NCBI RefSeq assembly: GCF_001644015.1
Contig: NZ_LUUI01000105.1
Span: forward strand, 1-64,000
Direction of reading: 5' to 3'
Origin: Methylomonas lenta
GTDB lineage: Bacteria; Pseudomonadota; Gammaproteobacteria; Methylococcales; Methylomonadaceae
Length of the DNA: 64,000 nucleotides
The notes beneath the pieces were generated by a model that had not been told where the DNA came from, did no database searches, and was given only the letters and a program-made list of their open reading frames with translations. The stretch's first letter is position 1. Each line of letters opens with the position of its first letter. Of this stretch, positions 36,815-48,829 are shown piece after piece. The translations under genes and the position numbers were made by a program.

Positions 36815-37556
36815 GTTTGGATTCTGCGTGAGCGGCTTCGTGAATGAGGTTGCGGATCACCACAGAGGCGCAAACGCCGCCGAAGGCTGCCGGTAAATAG
36901 GAGATAGTGCCATAGGCAGATTTTTTGTAATTGCTGCCGTCAGTCAACATCAGCGAATCTTTGTTGACGACTTCCGGTGAAAAAACTACTTTCAGTCCAC
37001 GACTGATGCCGTGTTTGCGTAAGCGTATGCGAATAAATTGCGCAAATGGGCAGTTATAGGTTTTGGAAATATCCACCACTTTTAAGTGAGTGGGGTCCAG
37101 TTTGCCCCCGGCGCCCATGGAGCTGATAATTTTCATCTTATTGGTTTTGGCGGCACGAATCAGATGGATTTTTGGGGTCAGGCTGTCGATGGCGTCCACC
37201 ACATAATCGTAATGGTCGGCTAACAATTCGGCAGCGGTGTCGGGGGTAATAAATTCGTGTTTGATGGTTAACTTTAGATCAGGATTTATCGCCAGTAAAC
37301 GTTCGCCCATTACATCGGCTTTCGAAAGTCCGTGGGTGGTTGCCAAAGCGGGTAATTGACGATTGCGGTTGCTGGGGTCGATAGTGTCACCATCGACTAT
37401 GGTCATTGCGCCTACACCCGCCCGACAGATGAATTCGGCTGCAAAAGACCCAACGCCACCCATGCCTACTACCAGCACATGCGAGTTTTGTAATCTGTCG
37501 ACTTTAGGTTTGCCGATTAGTAATTCGGTGCGCGAAAGCCAGCTTGTATCAGTCAT
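36807..37556 (-). CDS. tcdA: tRNA threonylcarbamoyladenosine dehydratase
   Basis: The 249-residue ThiF/E1-like enzyme cyclises t6A to ct6A at position 37 of ANN-decoding tRNAs. It shows the nucleotide-binding GMGGVGSFAAEFICRAGVG, DGDTIDPSNRNRQLPAL, YVVDAIDSL and SSMGAGGKLDPTHLKVVDISKTYNCPFAQFIRIRLRK. It overlaps the TatD-like gene upstream by 8 nt. The usual partners CsdA and CsdE are not in the window. Confidence 0.92.
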   Translation of the reverse strand: MTDTSWLSRTELLIGKPKVDRLQNSHVLVVGMGGVGSFAAEFICRAGVGAMTIVDGDTIDPSNRNRQLPALATTHGLSKADVMGERLLAINPDLKLTIKHEFITPDTAAELLADHYDYVVDAIDSLTPKIHLIRAAKTNKMKIISSMGAGGKLDPTHLKVVDISKTYNCPFAQFIRIRLRKHGISRGLKVVFSPEVVNKDSLMLTDGSNYKKSAYGTISYLPAAFGGVCASVVIRNLIHEAAHAESKHD

Positions 37557-38274
37557 GCATAAATACTCTTTTGAAATTGTTCAGGATTTGTTGTTGCAAG
37601 CATGCGATGTCAACGTCGCGTATTTTAGCCGCTGCTGTGTAGATTGTATCAATTGCAGCATCGGCTGCATCAGTTTCCAAAAACAGCCTATCGTTAGGTG
37701 TGGTCAGTAAGGCCATACTTGCCTGGCTACCGGATTGCAATAAAGCCTTGCCAAAGGACAAATAACAGCCATGTTTGAGTAATTGTTCAGCCAGTGGGGG
37801 TTTGCCGGTAAAGCCATGAATAATCCAGGCCTGGCTTGGGGCGAGGTGTTTTTTTAGCTGCAATAGTTCAGAAAATGCCCGTACGCAATGCACAATCATG
37901 GGCTTGCCAAACTGTTGCGCCAATTTAATTTGCTGGGTAAATATATCGATTTGTTTGTCCAGCGCGGTGTCTATGCACTTATCCAGGCCGCATTCGCCGA
38001 TAGCGAGTAGCCGGGGGTGATGCATAAAGGATGCTATCGTTTGGAAAGCGGTATCGGTATTCTGCAGTTCGATAAACCAGGGATGAATGCCCAAGCTGAA
38101 ATAGCCAGCAGAAAGCAGTAAATCAGCTTCGGTTTGATGCTTTGAAGCCTGGGGCTTAGGCAAGATGCCATCAGCCTTGTTGGAAAGTTCATGCGCATCC
38201 CGACTAAGAATTTGCATATGGCCAACCTGGCTATATTGATGGCAATGTATGTCAATCAGGGTTTGGTATGACAA
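37549..38274 (-). CDS. TatD-family metal-dependent hydrolase
   Basis: The 241-residue protein has the metal ligands of the TatD family in order: DIHCH (His-x-His), GECGLD (Glu), MIVHCVR (His), WIIHGFTG (His) and FLETDAAD (Asp). Members are 3'-5' DNases or related hydrolases. The start appears to be TTG at 38274, because no ATG or GTG precedes the essential DIHCH. It leads a four-gene run with overlapping ends (TatD, tcdA, 134-aa protein, methyltransferase). Confidence 0.85.
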   Translation of the reverse strand: MSYQTLIDIHCHQYSQVGHMQILSRDAHELSNKADGILPKPQASKHQTEADLLLSAGYFSLGIHPWFIELQNTDTAFQTIASFMHHPRLLAIGECGLDKCIDTALDKQIDIFTQQIKLAQQFGKPMIVHCVRAFSELLQLKKHLAPSQAWIIHGFTGKPPLAEQLLKHGCYLSFGKALLQSGSQASMALLTTPNDRLFLETDAADAAIDTIYTAAAKIRDVDIACLQQQILNNFKRVFMHD

Positions 38275-38368
38275 AAATAGTTGGGTTTCCTGCCGCAGTT
38301 AAGCCAAAAAGCCAATTTCACTAGCGTGAAATAATCGTAACTATCAGCATGGCTAATGCAGCATGCAA

Positions 38369-38827
38369 TCAAACGCCAAGCACTAAAAAGATGTTGTTGC
38401 TGACGACCCAGCTGTAAAAAGCGTCGGCACTGAATAAAGTGGCTGTACCCCAGCAGCTACCAATATTTCGACGGGTAACATACAGCAGAGCGATAAATTC
38501 AACGCAAAGCAGTTTGAGGGCAAAAATCGCCAGTCCCAAGCCCATGGTACCGGCAAAAAACAACAGTACCGGGTTGACTTCAGTCGCATAATTAAATTTA
38601 AGGCCAAAATAGGTGACGATGCCGTCGGCAGTATGTAGCAAGCCAAACAGTAGTATCAATGATGAATTGATAAGGTATTTAAGCTGTGCAGGATCGATGC
38701 CTCTGATTGTGGCATGAGATGGACGTGTGCAAAGGCAAAGACATCGCAGAGACAATACTAAGTCATTGATATAATTGATTAAAAAGTAACCAGAAATTTT
38801 GCCTGAGCGGCGTGTATCTGTTTTCAT
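38369..38827 (-). CDS. DUF5658-like small membrane protein
   Basis: The 152-residue protein has three likely membrane helices from about residue 52 (LINSSLILLFGLLHTADGIVTYFGL, VLLFFAGTMGLGLAIFALKLLCVEFIALLYV, and a C-terminal helix). The D-G-I-V-T-Y...E-V-N-P signature between helices 1 and 2 is that of the DUF5658 group. The function is unknown. An FNR/ANR-like box lies about 100 nt upstream. Confidence 0.65.
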   Translation of the reverse strand: MKTDTRRSGKISGYFLINYINDLVLSLRCLCLCTRPSHATIRGIDPAQLKYLINSSLILLFGLLHTADGIVTYFGLKFNYATEVNPVLLFFAGTMGLGLAIFALKLLCVEFIALLYVTRRNIGSCWGTATLFSADAFYSWVVSNNIFLVLGV

Positions 38828-38927
38828 GGATAGTCTCCTGAAACTAGCGATTTCAAGCTCAACTTATACCAAAATGTTAGTTTTGCCTAATTTTCTAATC
38901 GAATTTTGGGGTTCTTGTATCAAAATA

Positions 38928-38941
38928 TTGATCTGGGTCAA
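38928..38941. promoter_or_regulatory. FNR/ANR-like binding site
   Basis: ttgatctgggtcaa matches the TTGAT-N4-(A/G)TCAA consensus at every fixed position. It is about 100 nt before the DUF5658-like start codon on the minus strand and 378 nt before ettA. The first is the likelier target. Confidence 0.5.
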
Positions 38942-39283
38942 GTTTTTAGCTGATTATTCTGGTAGTGATTGAGCGCCAAAGGCAGTTGACAGGTTGATTG
39001 CTGGTGGGGATCACTGGTACACCCAAAAATGCTCGGGCAGATTGGCTTGCTACAGTCTCGTTATTCAACAATTAGACATCGCTGAGCATGTTGGTATCAT
39101 CCAACAAAGCAAATTTGAGTTTCGGTATGGCTGATGCTCTATGAACGTTATTGCCTAACCGGTTGAAATAGCTTGGCTTGGGTGCCATTAAATCTAATGC
39201 CTAAGAGCTTTCTGGCAGTGACGATAAAACCTTGTTTAATATGTTAGGTATGTATAAATGGCATCAATCAAATCATTGCACGG

Positions 39284-39289
39284 TATAAT
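39284..39289 (+). promoter_or_regulatory. Likely -10 box of ettA
   Basis: A perfect TATAAT lies 30 nt before the ettA ATG. No good -35 is found at 16-18 nt spacing, so the promoter assignment is partial. Confidence 0.4.
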
Positions 39290-39318
39290 GACAGTTTCGT
39301 TTCTTCAACAGAAAAACA

Positions 39319-40983
39319 ATGGCGCAATACATATTTTCGATGAATCGGGTTGGCAAGATCGTGCCGCCCAAGAAATACATTCTTAAAGACATTTCCTTAT
39401 CCTTTTTTCCTGGTGCCAAAATTGGCGTATTGGGTCTGAATGGTTCCGGTAAATCGACCCTGCTGCGCATCATGGCCGGGATTGATAAAGAAATCGAAGG
39501 CGAGGCCATTCCGCTAAAAGGCATCAATATCGGTTATTTGCCTCAAGAACCACAGCTAGACCCAAACAAGACTGTTCGCGGCAATATCGAAGAGGCTGTG
39601 CAGCCCATTAAAGATGCCTTGGCCCAATTAGATGCGGTTTATGCTGCCTACGCCGAGCCGGAGGCGGATTTTGATAAACTGGCGGCGGAACAAGCCAAGC
39701 TGGAAGATATTATCAATGCCTGCGACGGGCATAATTTAGACCGGACGCTGGAAATTGCTGCCGATGCATTACGTATACCGGATTGGGATGCTGACATTAC
39801 TAAGTTGTCCGGTGGCGAAAAACGTCGAGTGGCCTTATGTCGTTTATTGTTGTCCAAGCCAGATATGTTGCTGCTTGACGAGCCGACTAACCATCTGGAT
39901 GCGGAGTCAGTCGCCTGGCTGGAACGCTTCCTGCATGATTATGCCGGTACTGTGGTGGCGGTGACGCATGATAGATATTTCCTGGATAATGTGGCGGGTT
40001 GGATTCTGGAGCTGGATCGTGGGATGGGAATTCCCTGGGAAGGTAATTATTCATCCTGGCTAGAACAGAAAGAGCAGCGCCTGGAGTTAGAAGATAAGCA
40101 AGAGTCTTCCCGGCAAAAAGCCATGAAAGCTGAACTGGAGTGGGTACGCTCTAACCAAAAAGGTCGCCATGCCAAGGGTAAAGCCCGTTTGGCCCGCTTT
40201 GAAGAATTATCTTCAGTAGAAGTACAAAAACGTAACGAAACCCAGGAAATTTATATTCCACCTGGGCCGCGTCTAGGCGATGTGGTGATTGATGCTGAAG
40301 CGATCAGTAAAGGTTTTGCTGAACGTTTGTTAATTGATAAACTGAGTTTTAAGTTGCCGCCTGGTGGCATAGTCGGGATTATTGGACCGAACGGTGCAGG
40401 TAAAACCACCTTGTTTCGCATGATGGCAGGCTTTGAAAAACCGGATTCCGGTGCTATCAATATCGGTCAGACTGTGCAATTGTCTTATGTCGATCAATTA
40501 CGTGATGACATGAGCGACAATAAAACTGTTTGGGAAGAAGTTTCCGATGGTCTGGATATGATTACTGTGGGTAAGTATGAAACTCCGTCACGGGCGTATT
40601 TGGGACGTTTTAATTTCAAAGGTGGTGATCAACAAAAACGCATTGGTGAGTTATCCGGTGGTGAACGCAATCGGGTGCATTTAGCTAAGTTATTAAAAAG
40701 TGGTGGCAACGTATTGTTGCTTGACGAACCGACCAATGATTTGGATGTGGAAACCTTGCGGGCATTGGAAGAGGCTTTACTGGCATTTCCGGGTTGTGCC
40801 GTGGTTATTTCGCATGATCGCTGGTTCCTGGATCGAATTGCCACTCATATTTTAGCGTTTGAAGGTGATAGCGAGGTGGTTTGGTTTGAAGGTAACTATG
40901 CCGACTACGAGGAAGATAGACATCGTCGTCTGGGAACTGATGCCGATAATCCACATCGTATCAAGTACAAGAAAATCGTTTAA
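39319..40983 (+). CDS. ettA: Energy-dependent translational throttle protein EttA
   Basis: The 554-residue ABC-F protein has two ATP-binding cassettes: Walker [10 protein letters not shown] with LSGGEKRR and DEPTNHLD, and GPNGAGKTT with LSGGERNR and DEPTNDLD. An inter-domain linker (about 245-305; [32 protein letters not shown]) is the EttA P-site tRNA-interaction motif region. The N-terminus ([30 protein letters not shown]) is diagnostic for EttA. It acts at the ribosomal E site and gates entry into elongation according to ATP/ADP. It precedes hfq, where miaA stands in many gammaproteobacteria. Confidence 0.95.
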   Translation: MAQYIFSMNRVGKIVPPKKYILKDISLSFFPGAKIGVLGLNGSGKSTLLRIMAGIDKEIEGEAIPLKGINIGYLPQEPQLDPNKTVRGNIEEAVQPIKDALAQLDAVYAAYAEPEADFDKLAAEQAKLEDIINACDGHNLDRTLEIAADALRIPDWDADITKLSGGEKRRVALCRLLLSKPDMLLLDEPTNHLDAESVAWLERFLHDYAGTVVAVTHDRYFLDNVAGWILELDRGMGIPWEGNYSSWLEQKEQRLELEDKQESSRQKAMKAELEWVRSNQKGRHAKGKARLARFEELSSVEVQKRNETQEIYIPPGPRLGDVVIDAEAISKGFAERLLIDKLSFKLPPGGIVGIIGPNGAGKTTLFRMMAGFEKPDSGAINIGQTVQLSYVDQLRDDMSDNKTVWEEVSDGLDMITVGKYETPSRAYLGRFNFKGGDQQKRIGELSGGERNRVHLAKLLKSGGNVLLLDEPTNDLDVETLRALEEALLAFPGCAVVISHDRWFLDRIATHILAFEGDSEVVWFEGNYADYEEDRHRRLGTDADNPHRIKYKKIV

Positions 40984-41172
40984 GGCAATTTACTTGTCAG
41001 GCAGTGCTAGAAAATTATTTTTACGTAAAACCTATATAAACTTGAAAATGGTTTTGTCCGCCCCAAGTTTATTTATGTTTTTTAGGGGAAACCCTGATTG
41101 ACGTATGTTGAAATTAGTAGGTTTAGCAGGTAAGGTATTACCGCAGCCTGAACAATAATAAGGAGAAAGAGG

Positions 41173-41415
41173 ATGTCAAAGACCCAAAACTTGCAGGATA
41201 ATTTTTTGAATGCGCTTAGAAAAGAGCATACCCCTGTGTCGATTTTTTTGGTTAACGGCATTAAATTGCAAGGTCGGGTTGATTCCTTTGATCAATATGT
41301 GGTGATGTTGAAAAACACTGTTAATCAGATGGTTTACAAGCATGCCATATCGACTATTGTCCCCAGTAAAAACGTTTCCATGCACCGTGAGTCCGAACCT
41401 ACCGATGCGAGCTAA
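41173..41415 (+). CDS. hfq: RNA chaperone Hfq
   Basis: The 80-residue Sm-like protein has the Sm1 motif ([32 protein letters not shown]) and Sm2 ([12 protein letters not shown]), with a short C-terminal tail. It forms hexamers that pair small RNAs with mRNAs. The ribosome site is AAGGAGA. It leads the hflX-hflK-hflC series. Confidence 0.97.
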   Translation: MSKTQNLQDNFLNALRKEHTPVSIFLVNGIKLQGRVDSFDQYVVMLKNTVNQMVYKHAISTIVPSKNVSMHRESEPTDAS

Positions 41416-41426
41416 GAGGTAATTAT

Positions 41427-42692
41427 TTGTTTGAGCGTCCTGACGCAGGTGAACGAGCAATTCTCGTTCACCTGAATTTGCAAGTCGGCCAAGAAGATCT
41501 AGATGAGCTAAAAGAGCTTACCAAGTCGGCTGGTGCCCAACCTATTCACGTGGTTACTGGAAGCAGGCAGCGGCCTGATCCCAAATATTTTGTCGGCAAA
41601 GGCAAGCTTGAGGAGCTAAAAGCGGCTCTTGCTGAATATGAGGCTGATATTGTGATTGTCAATCATCCTTTATCGCCCAGTCAGGAACGTAACTTAGAAA
41701 AAGCATTGGAAGCGCGGGTGGTGGATCGTAACGGTCTTATTCTGGATATCTTTGCCCAGCGAGCGCAAACATTCGAAGGCAAGCTGCAAGTTGAACTGGC
41801 TCAGCTTAAGCATTTGTCGACCCGGTTGATTCGCGGTTGGACGCATTTGGAGCGGCAAAAAGGCGGCATTGGTTTACGTGGGCCGGGTGAAACTCAATTA
41901 GAAACAGACCGCCGATTGCTGGCTGTGCGTATCAAACAAATTCAGCAGCGCTTGGCTAAGGTTGAAAAACAGCGGCATCAAGGTCGCACCAAACGCAAGA
42001 AAGCCGAAATTCCAACGGTGTCCCTGGTAGGCTATACCAATGCGGGTAAATCCACTTTATTTAATACTTTAACTGGCGCCGATATTTATGTTGCTGATCA
42101 ATTGTTTGCAACTTTGGATCCTACATTAAGGCATTTGGCACTGGGTAACAGTGGGGAGGTCGTGCTGGCTGATACGGTAGGCTTTATCCGACATTTGCCG
42201 CATGAGTTGGTGGCAGCCTTTCGTTCAACATTGCAAGAAGCCAGCGAAGCTGATTTGTTGTTGCATGTAATTGATGCCAATGCTGCAGATAGAGACGATA
42301 CGATACTTGAAGTCAATCGGGTATTAGACGATATCGATGCAGGCAAGATACAACAATTGAGTGTGTTTAATAAAATCGATTTGTTAGACGGCGTAAGCCC
42401 ACATATTGATTACGATTCTGATGGTAAGCCGGTTAATGTCTGGTTATGTGCTCAAACTGGAGAAGGCTGCGAATTATTGCAACAGGCGTTGACTGAATGC
42501 TTTGCAGCGACCAAGGTGTTTAAAAAGTGTTTCCTGACCGCCGAACAGGTGGGTTTGAAAGCTAAATGGTTTGGTTTGGTTAGATTTGTTGATGAAACGA
42601 TTAATGATCAAGGTGATTGCGAGTTGACGATAGAAATCGACAAGAAGAACCTCGGATTGTTGAAGGGTATTAGAGTTGAAGAGGTCGCGTGA
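41427..42692 (+). CDS. hflX: Ribosome-associated GTPase HflX
   Basis: The 421-residue GTPase splits stalled or heat-damaged ribosomes. It has the N-terminal HflX domain (GERAILVHLN, NHPLSPSQERNLEKAL, RVVDRNGLILDIFAQRAQT), a GGIGLRGPGETQLETDRR segment, G1 GYTNAGKST, G3 DTVGF and G4 NKID. The start is TTG at 41427, with GAGG 7 nt before it; relatives begin in the same way with FERP. It lies 11 nt after hfq. Confidence 0.95.
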   Translation: MFERPDAGERAILVHLNLQVGQEDLDELKELTKSAGAQPIHVVTGSRQRPDPKYFVGKGKLEELKAALAEYEADIVIVNHPLSPSQERNLEKALEARVVDRNGLILDIFAQRAQTFEGKLQVELAQLKHLSTRLIRGWTHLERQKGGIGLRGPGETQLETDRRLLAVRIKQIQQRLAKVEKQRHQGRTKRKKAEIPTVSLVGYTNAGKSTLFNTLTGADIYVADQLFATLDPTLRHLALGNSGEVVLADTVGFIRHLPHELVAAFRSTLQEASEADLLLHVIDANAADRDDTILEVNRVLDDIDAGKIQQLSVFNKIDLLDGVSPHIDYDSDGKPVNVWLCAQTGEGCELLQQALTECFAATKVFKKCFLTAEQVGLKAKWFGLVRFVDETINDQGDCELTIEIDKKNLGLLKGIRVEEVA

Positions 42693-42843
42693 TGCTGATA
42701 ATTCGGTATCGAGCTAGCCAGTTACTTGCCATGGAAATGGGAAATTACGATAGAATGCTCGGTCTTTGTGTGACTTAAAAGCAAGGTTGCTTTAAGTCGG
42801 AAAATAAAGGTTAAAAGTTTACAATCCAATTGGAGTGTTTAGT

Positions 42844-44034
42844 ATGTCTTGGAATGAACCCGGTGGCGATAAAAAAGACCCCTGGAGTGGCCGTAATGAT
42901 AAAAATAGCCCACCTGATCTGGACGAAGTTATTCGTTCCTTGCAGGATAAACTAGGTGGTATTTTCGGTGGTGGCTCCGCTGGTGGTAGTTCCGAAGGTC
43001 CTGGCTTTAAAAGCATAGGTTATCTGGCAGCAGGTGCTTTAGTTCTTTGGAGTTTGAGCGGATTTTACATTGTTGATGAGGGTACCCGCGGCGTTGTTAC
43101 TCGCTTTGGTGCTTATGTTGATACGACCACTCCCGGTCTTAACTGGCATATTCCAGGTCCGATCGAAAGTGCCGAAGTCATTAATGTTGAACAACAACGC
43201 TTCATAGAAGTAGGCTATCGTTCAGGCAGCACTACGGCTGTTGGCTCAGTACCGAAAGAAGCCATGATGCTGACCAAAGATGAAAACATTGTCGACGTAC
43301 GACTCGCAGTGCAATACCAGGTCAAGGATGCTAAAGATTACGCTTTTAATGTTCTGGATCCCAATTCCACCTTGAAACAAGTGACCGAGAGTGTCGAGCG
43401 GGGCGTGATTGGTGCCAGCAATATGGATTTTGTGCTGACCGAAGGTCGTAGCGAAATCGTCATGGCGATCAAGTCTGAAATTCAAACGGTGATGGACTCC
43501 TATAAAGCCGGTATTCTGGTAACCAGTGTTAACTTGCAGGATGCCCAGCCACCTGAGCAGGTTCAGGGTGCATTCGAAGACGCGATTAGAGCTCGAGAAG
43601 ACAAACAACGCCTGATCAACGAAGCAGAAGCTTATTCCAATGATGTTGTACCTAAAGCACGCGGTGGTGCTTCTCGTATTGTGCAGGAATCAGAAGGTTA
43701 TAAAGTGAAAGTGATTGCCGAAGCCAATGGTGATGTCAGTCGTTTCGGACAGTTATTGGTCGAGTATAAAAAAGCCCCTGCGGTCACTAAAGAACGTATG
43801 TACATCGAGTCTATGGAAACGGTGTTAGAACGATCTAATAATATTTTGGTTGATGTTAAAGGCGGTAACAACATTATGTATCTGCCTTTGGATAAATTAA
43901 CCAACAAAGCCAGTGATGAAGTTATTTCCACCCCTGACCATCATGAGCAGGCGCCTGTGGCAACTCCGGTCGCCAAACAATATAGTAGCGATAGTCGGGC
44001 TTCAAGCCGTGAACGCGATGTGAGAGGACGTTAA
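42844..44034 (+). CDS. hflK: FtsH protease modulator HflK
   Basis: The 396-residue protein has a Gly-rich cytoplasmic N-terminus (about 1-60), one membrane helix (GYLAAGALVLWSLSGFYIV), an SPFH/band-7 domain (GVVTRFGAYVDTTTPGLNWHIPGPIE) and a long coiled coil ending in a charged tail. With HflC it forms the large periplasmic cage around FtsH. I start at ATG 42844, which has GGAG at a normal distance; GTG 42835 would overlap that site. Confidence 0.95.
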   Translation: MSWNEPGGDKKDPWSGRNDKNSPPDLDEVIRSLQDKLGGIFGGGSAGGSSEGPGFKSIGYLAAGALVLWSLSGFYIVDEGTRGVVTRFGAYVDTTTPGLNWHIPGPIESAEVINVEQQRFIEVGYRSGSTTAVGSVPKEAMMLTKDENIVDVRLAVQYQVKDAKDYAFNVLDPNSTLKQVTESVERGVIGASNMDFVLTEGRSEIVMAIKSEIQTVMDSYKAGILVTSVNLQDAQPPEQVQGAFEDAIRAREDKQRLINEAEAYSNDVVPKARGGASRIVQESEGYKVKVIAEANGDVSRFGQLLVEYKKAPAVTKERMYIESMETVLERSNNILVDVKGGNNIMYLPLDKLTNKASDEVISTPDHHEQAPVATPVAKQYSSDSRASSRERDVRGR

Positions 44035-44035
44035 G

Positions 44036-44890
44036 ATGGGAAATAAAATTGTAGTTGCCATTGGTGCGCTGCTGGTTGTGTTGTCTATGTCAGTGTTTAC
44101 TGTTTCCGAAACTGAGCGCGCCATTAAATTTCAGTTGGGTGAAATTGTTGAATATGATTTTAAACCGGGCTTACATTTAAAATTGCCGTTTATTAATAAC
44201 GTCAAAAAATTTGATGCCCGAATTTTAACAATGGATTCGACGCCTGAGCGATTTTTAACGGCAGAAAAGAAAAATGTCATCGTGGATTCGTTTGTTAAAT
44301 GGCGGATAGGGGATGTCAAAACGTTTTATACCTCTGTAGGCGGCGATGCGAATCAGGCTAATATTCGGCTGGATCAGATTATCAAAGATTCATTCCGTAG
44401 CGAATTTAGTAAACGGGATATTAAACAGTTGGTTTCCACCGACCGTAGCATTATTCGAGAGGCATTAATTACCAATGTTTCACCGCATGCGCAGAAATTA
44501 GGTATTAATATTGTTGATGTGCAAGTCAAACGAATTGATTTGCCGAACGAAGTCAGTAGTTCGGTTTATCAGCGGATGGAAGCCGAACGTGCCAGGGTTG
44601 CGCGTGAGTTTCGTTCGCAAGGCTCTGAGGCGGCAGAACGTATTCGTGCCGATGCCGATAAACAGCGCGAGATTATTTTAGCCAATGCCTATCGGGATTC
44701 TGAGATTTTACGTGGTGAAGGCGATGCTAAAGCGGCGGAAATTTTTGCCAAAACTTATAGTGAAGATATAGAATTCTATGGATTTTACCGTAGCATGATT
44801 GCTTACAAACAAAGTTTGGGTAAAGCCGGCAACATTATGGTTCTTGAGCCGGATTCGGATTACTTCAAATACTTCAAACACCAAAAATAA
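44036..44890 (+). CDS. hflC: FtsH protease modulator HflC
   Basis: The 284-residue SPFH protein has an N-terminal membrane anchor (IVVAIGALLVVLSMSVFTV), TERAIKFQLGEIVEYDFKPGLHLKLPFINNVKKFDARIL and a coiled-coil C-terminal part (ERARVAREFRSQGSEAAERIRADADKQRE). It begins one base after the hflK stop, and the two assemble together. Confidence 0.95.
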   Translation: MGNKIVVAIGALLVVLSMSVFTVSETERAIKFQLGEIVEYDFKPGLHLKLPFINNVKKFDARILTMDSTPERFLTAEKKNVIVDSFVKWRIGDVKTFYTSVGGDANQANIRLDQIIKDSFRSEFSKRDIKQLVSTDRSIIREALITNVSPHAQKLGINIVDVQVKRIDLPNEVSSSVYQRMEAERARVAREFRSQGSEAAERIRADADKQREIILANAYRDSEILRGEGDAKAAEIFAKTYSEDIEFYGFYRSMIAYKQSLGKAGNIMVLEPDSDYFKYFKHQK

Positions 44891-44910
44891 GCCATATCAT
44901 TCGATACACA

Positions 44911-44945
44911 GCAGAAAACGCTCCGCAGTGTGGGGCGTTTTCTGC
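44911..44945 (+). terminator. Large hairpin between hflC and hisZ
   Basis: GCAGAAAACGC (44911-44921) pairs perfectly with GCGTTTTCTGC (44935-44945), and three more pairs (one G-U) extend the stem inward. There is no T-run after it, so it may be an attenuating or processing structure in the hfl-his-pur transcript rather than a strong terminator. Confidence 0.45.
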
Positions 44946-44961
44946 GATTGGGACAAAGAAA

Positions 44962-47474
<2,513 letters not shown>

Positions 47475-47529
47475 GATTTGGCTGATACAAGAGGCGTAAT
47501 CCAATGCGTCTCTATAGCTCTTGCCATAA

Positions 47530-47558
47530 TTGACATTTATCTGTAACAACAGTACCTT
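47530..47558 (+). promoter_or_regulatory. Possible promoter of the aminotransferase gene
   Basis: TTGACA at 47530-47535 is a perfect -35; 17 nt later is TACCTT (47553-47558), a poor -10. It is about 50 nt before the ATG. Confidence 0.3.
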
Positions 47559-47609
47559 AGCAAGTTTTTCTCACACGTCAACTTCAAACCTGAATCTCAA
47601 GAGTCATTA

Positions 47610-48794
47610 ATGGAAGAATTTCATCGCATCAGTCGCTTACCGCCTTATGTTTTTAACATCGTTAATGAGCTAAAAGCCAAGGCGCGAGCCGAAGGTGAAG
47701 ATATTATCGATTTTGGCATGGGAAATCCCGATCAGCCGACGCCGCCTCATATTGTTAAAAAAATGATAGAAGTGGCGAGCCGTGATGATACGCATCGATA
47801 TTCGGTTTCCAAAGGTATTCCTCGCTTACGTAAAGCCATTTGTGGCTGGTATAAAAATCGCTTTGATGTTGATCTGGATTTTAATACCGAGGCTATTGTC
47901 ACTATAGGTTCTAAGGAAGGTTTGTCGCATTTGGCCTTGGCTACCTTAGGTCCGGGTGATGTCGTATTAGTGCCGAATCCTGCTTACCCGATTCATCCTT
48001 ATGGCGTAGTCATTGCCGGTGCAGATATCCGACACGTGCCTTTGACGCCGGGTACCGATTTCTTTGAAGAACTGAACAAGGCAATTGCCGAATCCTGGCC
48101 CAAGCCAAAAATGCTGATTTTAAACTTTCCGGGCAATCCAACCAGCGAATGTGTGGAACTGGATTTCTTTGAGAAAGTGGTGGCGATTTGCAAGCAACAT
48201 AACATCTGGATCGTGCATGATATTGCCTATGCCGACATTGTGTTTGATGGCTATGTGGCGCCTTCCATTTTGCAAGTTGCCGGCGCCAAAGATATTGCCG
48301 TCGAATTTTTCTCGCTGTCAAAAAGCTACAATATGCCGGGTTGGCGGGTCGGCTTTATGTGCGGCAACCCAACTTTAGTGGCAGCCTTGACGCGGATTAA
48401 ATCGTATATGGATTACGGTACCTTTACCCCGATCCAAGTGGCAGCGATTACTGCGCTGGAGGGGCCACAAGACTGCGTCAAAGAAATTTGCGAAATGTAT
48501 CGTGTGCGTCGCGACGTACTTTGTGATGGTTTGAATGCCATGGGTTGGCATGTGGAAAAGCCTAAGGCCACCATGTTTGTCTGGGTACCGATTCCAGAAG
48601 CTTACAAAGCGATGGGCTCCATCGAGTTTTGCAAAAAATTGATCATCGATGCCAGGGTGGCCGTTTCACCTGGCGTTGGTTTTGGTCAGTACGGCGACGA
48701 TCATATTCGTTTCAGCTTGATAGAAAACGAGCATAGAACCCGTCAAGCCTTACGCAGCATCCGTAATATGCTGAAAAAAGACAACGTAGTATAA
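47610..48794 (+). CDS. alaC: Pyridoxal-phosphate aminotransferase, AlaC-like
   Basis: The 394-residue class I/II aminotransferase has [57 protein letters not shown], the PLP lysine in [17 protein letters not shown] and [17 protein letters not shown]. This matches the AlaC (YfdZ) glutamate-pyruvate transaminase family. It lies directly before hom and thrC, so aspartate-family synthesis is another possible use. The symbol is by family resemblance. Confidence 0.85.
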   Translation: MEEFHRISRLPPYVFNIVNELKAKARAEGEDIIDFGMGNPDQPTPPHIVKKMIEVASRDDTHRYSVSKGIPRLRKAICGWYKNRFDVDLDFNTEAIVTIGSKEGLSHLALATLGPGDVVLVPNPAYPIHPYGVVIAGADIRHVPLTPGTDFFEELNKAIAESWPKPKMLILNFPGNPTSECVELDFFEKVVAICKQHNIWIVHDIAYADIVFDGYVAPSILQVAGAKDIAVEFFSLSKSYNMPGWRVGFMCGNPTLVAALTRIKSYMDYGTFTPIQVAAITALEGPQDCVKEICEMYRVRRDVLCDGLNAMGWHVEKPKATMFVWVPIPEAYKAMGSIEFCKKLIIDARVAVSPGVGFGQYGDDHIRFSLIENEHRTRQALRSIRNMLKKDNVV

Positions 48795-48795
48795 T
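48790..48795 (+). promoter_or_regulatory. Possible -10 box for hom-thrC
   Basis: A perfect TATAAT overlaps the end of the aminotransferase gene, 35 nt before the hom start. No matching -35 is seen, so hom may also be read from upstream. Confidence 0.35.
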
Positions 48796-48829
48796 GCTGC
48801 CATTTTTGGTTTAACCCTAGGAGTCAGGT

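Larger units (their letters stand above)
38828..39318. other. Divergent intergenic region (DUF5658-like gene / ettA)
   Basis: No gene is visible. It holds an FNR/ANR-like palindrome at 38928-38941 and a TATAAT 30 nt before ettA. Confidence 0.5.
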
